Positions 5,397-10,717 of a stretch of 10,717 nt of DNA are shown one piece after another (position 1 is the first letter of the stretch; the number at the start of each line of letters is the position of its first letter). The notes under the pieces are model-generated. The model searched no databases, was not told the DNA's origin, and worked only from the letters and a program-made list of their open reading frames with translations. The translations under genes and the position numbers were made by a program. Source of the stretch: CAVSSX01 sp963730735 (GTDB taxonomy: Bacteria; Actinomycetota; Acidimicrobiia; Acidimicrobiales; RAAP-2); assembly GCA_963730735.1 (NCBI GenBank), contig CAVSSX010000009.1, positions 1-10,717 of the forward strand, in the 5' to 3' direction.

Positions 5397-7881
5397 CCTC
5401 CTGGCCGATGCGATCTGGGAGTGTGGTGCGGTTCCGGCAGGGGCGGCGGGCATGCCCAAGGAGCTCGATGGCCTCTCGGTGACCTGGTACCCGGCCGAGG
5501 TGCCGGGGACGGCCGCCTCGGCCCTGCGGGCGGCCGGGGTCGCCGGCTGGTCCGACCGTGACTACGACGCCGAGGACTGGTGGTTCCGCACCACCTTCGC
5601 CGTCGAGTCGGCCGACGCGGCCCATGTGCTCGAGCTGGACGGTCTGGCCACGCTGGCCGACGTCTGGGTCAACGGCGTGCACCAGTTCCACGGGGAGAAC
5701 ATGTTCACCGCCGAGCGCCTGGTGCTGGGCCACCTGTCGCCCGTCAACGAGCTGGCCATCCGCTTCGCCGCCCTGGCCCCCCGTCTGGCCGAGCGGCGCC
5801 CCCGCCCGCGCTGGCGGACCGGACTCGTCCGTCACCAGACCCTCCGGTTCGTCCGCACGACCCTGCTCGGCCGCATGCCCGGTTGGTCGAACACCGCCGC
5901 CCCGGTCGGACCGTGGCGGCCGGTGGCCGTCCGGGCGCGCGTCGAGGAGGCGCCCACGCTCCTCGACCGCCATCTGGTGGCCCGCCTCGACGGCGACGAC
6001 GGCGTGGTCATCCTCGAGGCCGTCGTCGACGGTGCCCGGGGCCAGGTGGCCGAACTGCAGGTCGGGACCAGCTCGGCCGCCCTCGAGGTCCTCACCGACC
6101 CCGACGGCCGTTCGACGGTCACCGGCCGGGTCCGGGTCCCCACCGTCGAGCGCTGGTGGCCGGCCAGCCACGGTGACCAGCCCCGCTACCCGGTGCGCCT
6201 GGTGGTCGGGGAGCAGACGTTCGATCTCGGGGCGGTCGGGTTCCGCACCCTCGAGGTCGACCGGTCCGACGGCGGGTTCCGGGTGGTGGTCAACGGCGTG
6301 CCGGTGTTCTGCCGTGGCGCCCTGTGGGTGCCGCCCGACGTGGTGTCGCTGGCCGCCGGGGCCGACGCGGTCCGGGCCGCCGTGGCTCGCGCCGCCGACG
6401 CCCACATGAACATGCTGCGGGTGCCCGGGACCATGGTCTACGAGGATGGGGCGTTCTTCGACGCCTGCGACGAGCTCGGCGTCCTGGTCCTGGTGGACGC
6501 CATGCTGGCCAACTTCGACTACCCCGAGGACGAGGCCTTCGAGGCCTCGCTCGGCCGGGAGCTCGACCAGCAGTTCGCCCGTCTGGCCGGTCGGCCGTCG
6601 GTGGCCGTGCTCTGCGGTGGGAGCGAGATCGAGCAGCAGGCGGCCATGGCCGGGGTCGAGCGGGGACAGTGGACGGGCCGGCTGCTGGAGCAGCTGGTGC
6701 CCGAGGCGGCCGCCGCCCGACTGCCCGACACCCCCTACGTCACCTCGAGCCCCACCGGGGGGCCGCTGCCCTTCGGGACCGAGGAGGGCCTCACCCACTA
6801 CTACGGCGTCGGTGCCTACCTGCGGGGGTTCGACGACATCCGGCGCAGTGCCGTGCGGTTCGCCGGCGAGTGCCTGGCCTTCTCCGTGCCGCCCGAGCCC
6901 GAGACGGTGGATGCCGTGTTCGGCGGCCCGGCCCTGGCCGGCCACCACCCGACGTGGAAGGCCGCCGTCCCGCGCGACGCCGGCTCGTCCTGGGACTTCG
7001 AGGACGTGCGTGACCACTACGTGGCCCGGCTGTTCGACGTGGACGTGCGCACCCTGCGCACCGAGGACCCCGAGCGGTACCTGGACCTCGGCCGGGCCGC
7101 CGTGGCCGAGTGCATGGCCGTGGCCTTCGCCGAGTGGCGGCGGGCCGGCTCACCGGCCGACGGGGGACTGGTCCTGTCGCTGCGCGACCTCGTCCCGGGT
7201 GCCGGGTGGGGCCTGGTCGACGCTCTCGGGCACCGCAAGGCACCCTGGTTCGCCCTCCGGCGCCTGTTCGCCCCGCTGGCCCTGTCGGTCACCGACGAGG
7301 GGCTCAACGGCCTGTCGGCCCACGTGGCCAACGACCGGGCCCAGGCGTGGCGGGGGACACTGGGTGTGACGCTGCTGGCCGACGGGGCGACCACGGTGGA
7401 GGCGGCCGAGGTGGCGATCGAGGTCGCCGCCCGCACGTCGGTCACCGTCGAACTGGCGACCGCCTTCCCGTCGTTCCGTGACCTCTCCTACGCCTACCGC
7501 TTCGGGCCGCCGGCCCACGACGTCGTGCACGTCGAGCTCCGCCCCGAGATCCCGACCGAGGGCGACGCCGACTCGAGCGAGGTGGTGTACTTCCCCCTGG
7601 GCCAGGCTCGGGCCCGCGAGCACGACCTCGGCCTCTCGGCCGTCGCCCGGCCGGGCGCCGACGGTGCCTGGACGCTCGAGTGCGCCACCGAGCGGGTCGC
7701 CCAGTGGGTCCAGGTCCAGACCCCGGGCTTCGAGGCCACGGATTCGTGGTTCCACTTGACCCCGGGCCACCCCCGTCGGGTGGGGCTCCGGGCCGTGTCG
7801 GATCGTGATCGTCCGCGGGGAGAGGTCCGGGCCCTGAACGCCCGGGTCGCCGCCCGCATCGTGGTGGGGGAGGAACAATGA
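5386..7881 (+). CDS. Glycoside hydrolase family 2 protein, beta-mannosidase-like
   Basis: This 831-residue protein has the GH2 plan: an N-terminal sugar-binding beta domain (about 30-190, with WWFRTTF and LDGLATLADVWVNG), an immunoglobulin-like linker domain (about 190-290), a TIM barrel (about 295-640; FFDACDELGVLVLVD at 357-371), and C-terminal beta domains. Retaining GH2 enzymes use two glutamates. Glu414 in VLCGGSEIEQ is the likely acid/base, though the normal Asn before it is Ser. Glu495 in VRFAGECLAFS is the likely nucleophile. No signal peptide is visible, so it probably acts in the cytoplasm, unlike degradative secreted relatives. Its start overlaps the DUF1839 stop by 11 nt without a Shine-Dalgarno, so coupled translation is likely. 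It may trim, or be repurposed to bind, the glycan that receives the aminoacyl group. The exact sugar specificity is unknown. Confidence 0.87.
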   Translation: MAGDLLADAIWECGAVPAGAAGMPKELDGLSVTWYPAEVPGTAASALRAAGVAGWSDRDYDAEDWWFRTTFAVESADAAHVLELDGLATLADVWVNGVHQFHGENMFTAERLVLGHLSPVNELAIRFAALAPRLAERRPRPRWRTGLVRHQTLRFVRTTLLGRMPGWSNTAAPVGPWRPVAVRARVEEAPTLLDRHLVARLDGDDGVVILEAVVDGARGQVAELQVGTSSAALEVLTDPDGRSTVTGRVRVPTVERWWPASHGDQPRYPVRLVVGEQTFDLGAVGFRTLEVDRSDGGFRVVVNGVPVFCRGALWVPPDVVSLAAGADAVRAAVARAADAHMNMLRVPGTMVYEDGAFFDACDELGVLVLVDAMLANFDYPEDEAFEASLGRELDQQFARLAGRPSVAVLCGGSEIEQQAAMAGVERGQWTGRLLEQLVPEAAAARLPDTPYVTSSPTGGPLPFGTEEGLTHYYGVGAYLRGFDDIRRSAVRFAGECLAFSVPPEPETVDAVFGGPALAGHHPTWKAAVPRDAGSSWDFEDVRDHYVARLFDVDVRTLRTEDPERYLDLGRAAVAECMAVAFAEWRRAGSPADGGLVLSLRDLVPGAGWGLVDALGHRKAPWFALRRLFAPLALSVTDEGLNGLSAHVANDRAQAWRGTLGVTLLADGATTVEAAEVAIEVAARTSVTVELATAFPSFRDLSYAYRFGPPAHDVVHVELRPEIPTEGDADSSEVVYFPLGQARAREHDLGLSAVARPGADGAWTLECATERVAQWVQVQTPGFEATDSWFHLTPGHPRRVGLRAVSDRDRPRGEVRALNARVAARIVVGEEQ

Positions 7882-9617
7882 GCGCAGTCCCGACGTGGTT
7901 CGGGCCCCGGCATCGTCCGCTGTTCGGGTGGCTGCACGTGCCCGACGACGGGCAGGCCATCGGGGCCGTGGTGTGCTGCCCCACGATGGGGGTCGAATAC
8001 GTGTCGTCGCACCGGGCCTTCCGGGCCCTGGCCGACCGGCTGGCCGCCGCCGGCTACCTGGTGTTGCGGTTCGACTACGCCGGCACCGGTGACTCGGCCG
8101 GTGACGAGTCCGAGCCCGGCCAGCTGGCCGCGTGGCAGGCCAGTGTGCGGGCGGCGCTGGCCTACGTGCGCGAGTGCGGTGCCCCCCGGGTGGGCGTGGT
8201 GGGCTTCCGCATCGGGGGGACCCTGGCCGCCGTCGAGGCCCAGCGCGATGGGGACATCGACGCCCTGGTGCTGTGGGACCCGTGCCCGACCGGCCGGTCC
8301 TTCATCCGCCAGCAGCAGGCGCTCAAGGCCCTCAGCATCGACGAGCTCCCCGACGAGGGGGTCACCCAGGCGGCCGACTCGGTCGAGATCCTCGGTTCGG
8401 TGCTCAGCGCCGAGACCAATGAGCAGCTCGGGGCGCTCGAAATCGCCAGTGCCGACCAGCCCATGGCCCGGCGGGTCCTGGCCCTGATGCGCGACGACCG
8501 GCCGACGCCCAAGAAGCTGCGGAAGGTGCTCGAGGGCGAGCGGATCGAGTGGGGCGTGGCCGCCGGCCAGGCCGAACTGGTCGACGTGCTCCCCGATCTG
8601 GCCCAGCAGCCCACCGAGGCCATCGACACCGTCGCCACCTGGCTGTCGGGGGCCCTGGCCGGCGAGCCGGGCACCATCGTCCCCACGGTGCGCGACGAGG
8701 CCGTGGTGGCCGTGCCCTCGGAGGGGGCGCTGGTCACCGAGCGGGCGACCCGCTTCGGCGAGCTCGGCCTCTTCGGCGTCGTCACCGAGCCGTCCGTCCC
8801 CTTCGACGGGCCCACGGTGGTGTTCCTCAACGCCGGCCTCATCCACCACATCGGACCGGCCCGGCTGTGGGTCAGCTTGTCCCGGCGGTTCGCCGCCGCC
8901 GGCCTGCGGTGCGTCCGGTTCGACCTCAGCGGGCTCGGCGACTCGCCGTTGCGTCCGGGTCAGGTCCCCCACATCGGCTACCCGCTGGAGGCGGGCGAGG
9001 ACATCTCGGCGGTGGCGGCGGCCCTCACCGAGCATCCCGAGCGCGACCTGGTCCTGGCCGGACTGTGTGCCGGGGCGTACCACTCGATCGAGCTCGGCCG
9101 GGTGCTGTCGGCCCGGGGCGTGTGTGCCATCAACCCCATCTTGTCGTTCGTCCCCCCCGAGGCCCGGACCGGCGGTGAGGTCGACGACACCCGTCAGGCC
9201 GTCCAGCCGCTGAACCCGTTGGTGCGGCGGCTGCAGCGGTTCGAGGGGCTGGCCCAGTTCGGCGAGTACAAGGCGCCCCCGTCGCTGTGGTGGCTCCTCG
9301 ATCGCCTGGGCGTCCAGAAGCACCCGGCCCGGGGTCTCGAGGCGCTGGCCGACCAGGGCGTGGCCACCCTCCTGCTGTGCGGGGAGACCGAGGCCCGTCC
9401 GTTCCAGCGGCGGGCCAAGTGGCCCATGCGGCGGCTCCAGCGTGACGGTGACCTGCGCTTCGAGGTCCTGCCGTCGATCGACCACACCCTGTTCGGGGCC
9501 AGCGCCCGCACGCGGGCGGCCGCCCTCGTCACCGACCATGTCCTGACGACCTACCGGCCCGCCGTGGACGGCGGGAACACCGGTCCGCCCAAGGTCTCGG
9601 AGCTCTCCTACCCGTGA
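7878..9617 (+). CDS. Tandem alpha/beta-hydrolase protein with non-serine nucleophile elbows
   Basis: This 579-residue protein contains two complete alpha/beta-hydrolase domains in one chain. Domain 1 (about 10-260) has VVCCPTMGVEY, FDYAGTGDSAG (65-75) and an elbow GFRIG (109-113) with Arg111 where Ser is expected. Domain 2 (about 290-560) has FLNAGLIHHIG, FDLSGLGDSP (348-357), an elbow GLCAG (395-399) with Cys397, a late acid in CGETE (501-505) and His536 in IDHTLFG. From memory, GLRxG and GLCxG elbows recall exosortase-A-associated hydrolases 2 and 1, usually separate genes in exopolysaccharide clusters. Domain 2 could be a cysteine-based thioesterase or acyltransferase; domain 1 may be inactive. 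The start has GGGGGAGGA at 7866-7874 just upstream and an ATGA overlap with the GH2 gene. A role in releasing or moving carrier-bound acyl groups is plausible but unproven. Confidence 0.85.
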   Translation: MSAVPTWFGPRHRPLFGWLHVPDDGQAIGAVVCCPTMGVEYVSSHRAFRALADRLAAAGYLVLRFDYAGTGDSAGDESEPGQLAAWQASVRAALAYVRECGAPRVGVVGFRIGGTLAAVEAQRDGDIDALVLWDPCPTGRSFIRQQQALKALSIDELPDEGVTQAADSVEILGSVLSAETNEQLGALEIASADQPMARRVLALMRDDRPTPKKLRKVLEGERIEWGVAAGQAELVDVLPDLAQQPTEAIDTVATWLSGALAGEPGTIVPTVRDEAVVAVPSEGALVTERATRFGELGLFGVVTEPSVPFDGPTVVFLNAGLIHHIGPARLWVSLSRRFAAAGLRCVRFDLSGLGDSPLRPGQVPHIGYPLEAGEDISAVAAALTEHPERDLVLAGLCAGAYHSIELGRVLSARGVCAINPILSFVPPEARTGGEVDDTRQAVQPLNPLVRRLQRFEGLAQFGEYKAPPSLWWLLDRLGVQKHPARGLEALADQGVATLLLCGETEARPFQRRAKWPMRRLQRDGDLRFEVLPSIDHTLFGASARTRAAALVTDHVLTTYRPAVDGGNTGPPKVSELSYP

Positions 9618-10717
9618 CCCCACCGCCCGCCGTCGTCGAGGAGGCGCATCGCCCCGAGGAGCCGTCGATGGCCGTGTCACCCGACGCGGCGTTCGACGGT
9701 GACCTCGTCGCGCCCGACGACGCCGGCCGGACCGCCCGCCGACGCCCGGTGCGGGCCTTGGCCGGCGCCGTGCTGCGCCGGCTCACCGCCCCACCGCCGA
9801 GCGACTACGACGGGTCGGCGGCGTCGGTGGCCGATGCTCCCGCCGTGGTAGACCTCGACGTGGCCGAGACCCTGGTCAAGCCGACCCCGTCGGGGGATCC
9901 GAGCGATGATCAGCAACCCGTCGCGGCCAGTCCGGGTCGGCGCTCCCGGCTGTGGGCCGTGGCCCCATTGGTCGGCGTGGGCCTGGCCCTGCAGGGCATC
10001 GGCTACGCCATCGGCCGGTCAGGCCAGGTCGACAAGGCCCTCACGTTCTTCTTCATCGGCCTACTGACGATCTTCCTGCCGTGCGCCTGGCGGATGCTGG
10101 CGGGCAACGCCAGCCGCAACGAGCGGATCCAGGTCGGCGTCATCCTGGGCACGGCGCTCGTCCTCTCGTACTTCCTCCTGAGCCCCCTGATGTACACGGG
10201 GTACGACGAGCTGCTCCACGAGACGACCCTGTGGCAGCTGGCCGACCACCGCCAGCTGTTCCCCAAGAACTCGCTGTTGCCGGTCAGCCCCTACTACCCG
10301 GGCCTCGAGATGTTCACCCTGGCCGTGCGCTGGACCACCGGTCTGCCGGTCGTACTGTCCGAGCTGGTGACGGTGCTGGTGTCGAGGGTCATCCTCGTCC
10401 TGGTGGTCTTCCTCTTCACCGAGCGGGTCACCCGGTCGTCGCGGGCCGGCGCCGCCGGCGTCGTGGTCTACGCCGCCAGCCCGCAGTTCTACTCGTTCAA
10501 CGCCGGGTTCTCCTACCTAAGGCTGGCCCTGTCGCTCGGCGCCGGGGCCGTCTACCTGGTGCTGCGGATCGCCGACGCCCCGAAGAAGGGGAAGGACTAC
10601 CGCAAGCCCTTGGCCATCGCCTGCATGGCCGGCACCGTGGTCACCCACCACCTGGTGGGAGGCCTGACCATGCTCTGCTGCTGTTCGTGTCCTCCCTGGC
10701 CCTGTTCGCCACTCGCC
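9614..10717 (+). CDS. Polytopic membrane protein, possible GT-C glycosyltransferase (3' truncated, frameshifted near end)
   Basis: The frame is open from GTG 9614 to the window end, about 368 codons. The first 110 or so residues are hydrophilic, rich in Asp, Pro and Ala, and probably cytoplasmic. Membrane segments follow at about 113-135, 142-162, 175-195, 246-270, 277-294, 301-320 and 331-350. Between the third and fourth lies a polar loop with YDELLHE (Asp198, Glu199), a place where GT-C enzymes carry catalytic acids, and a THHL motif (His345, His346) comes later. This layout suggests a polyprenyl-phosphate-sugar-using glycosyltransferase or polymer-handling protein, but I do not recognise the family. 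GTG 9614 overlaps the previous stop (GTGA); ATG 9668, with GAGGAG 6 nt upstream, is a serious alternative start. After about 10675 the hydrophobic coding pattern shifts frame. Confidence 0.75.
   Translation, partial: MTPPPAVVEEAHRPEEPSMAVSPDAAFDGDLVAPDDAGRTARRRPVRALAGAVLRRLTAPPPSDYDGSAASVADAPAVVDLDVAETLVKPTPSGDPSDDQQPVAASPGRRSRLWAVAPLVGVGLALQGIGYAIGRSGQVDKALTFFFIGLLTIFLPCAWRMLAGNASRNERIQVGVILGTALVLSYFLLSPLMYTGYDELLHETTLWQLADHRQLFPKNSLLPVSPYYPGLEMFTLAVRWTTGLPVVLSELVTVLVSRVILVLVVFLFTERVTRSSRAGAAGVVVYAASPQFYSFNAGFSYLRLALSLGAGAVYLVLRIADAPKKGKDYRKPLAIACMAGTVVTHHLVGGLTMLCCCSCPPWPCSPLA
9656..9661 (+). promoter_or_regulatory. Strong Shine-Dalgarno-like site supporting an alternative start at 9668
   Basis: GAGGAG at 9656-9661 sits 6 nt before the in-frame ATG at 9668. 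It is a better ribosome site than the GGAG 11 nt before GTG 9614. The same bases encode two Glu codons if the longer form is made, so the match may be coincidental. Confidence 0.4.

Noticed and set aside
3966..5459. Long minus-strand open frame opposite the ligase and DUF1839
   Set aside because: Shadow of two well-supported plus-strand genes; composition is low-complexity and no domain is visible.
4936..7017. Minus-strand open frame of 693 codons opposite DUF1839 and GH2
   Set aside because: Length alone is not evidence at this GC content; the plus strand encodes recognisable domains throughout.
7494..9680. Minus-strand open frame of 728 codons opposite the tandem hydrolase
   Set aside because: The plus-strand protein has two clear hydrolase domains; the antisense product shows no motifs.
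1..10717. tRNA or rRNA genes, CRISPR arrays, insertion sequences, attachment sites
   Set aside because: None seen: no cloverleaf-like segment, regularly spaced repeats, transposase or integrase motifs, or terminal inverted repeats.

Overview
The window comes from a high-GC bacterium, most likely an actinomycetote; an Acidimicrobiia-like lineage is my guess from protein style and is not proven. All nine supported genes are on the plus strand. The genes are very GC-rich with GC-biased third codon positions, so the reverse strand is full of spurious long open frames. The last gene runs off the end with an apparent frameshift, which suggests draft or metagenomic sequence.

Layout. Positions 1-460 hold the C-terminal end of a GT4-type glycosyltransferase. 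It overlaps by four bases a class I SAM-dependent methyltransferase (457-1323). A 253-bp intergenic region follows, with a long GC-rich hairpin (candidate terminator, 1375-1406), further overlapping inverted repeats, and then an unusually AT-rich stretch that is the likely promoter/operator of the next operon. From 1577 to the window end seven genes are packed with overlaps or a 1-nt gap: AcpS-type phosphopantetheinyl transferase, a small carrier protein, an acyl-CoA-dehydrogenase-fold flavoprotein, a SerRS-like amino acid:[carrier protein] ligase, a DUF1839 protein, a GH2 (beta-mannosidase-like) protein, a tandem alpha/beta-hydrolase protein, and the start of a polytopic membrane protein that may be a GT-C enzyme.

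How the genes may work together. AcpS would add a 4'-phosphopantetheine arm to Ser35 of the carrier protein. The aaRS-like ligase would load that arm with a small amino acid; glycine or alanine is known for characterised family members. The flavoprotein could oxidise the tethered aminoacyl group. DUF1839 shows a Cys...His layout reminiscent of BtrH-type aminoacyl transferases and could pass the group to an acceptor. The flanking sugar genes (GT4, GH2-like, putative GT-C) and a hydrolase fusion resembling the two exosortase-A-associated hydrolases suggest that the acceptor is an extracellular or lipid-linked glycan. The family assignments for the carrier protein, ligase, DUF1839 and AcpS are firm. 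The pathway as a whole is inference. The aa:CP ligase family is known biochemically, but to my knowledge its end product is not, which makes this operon the most interesting part of the window.
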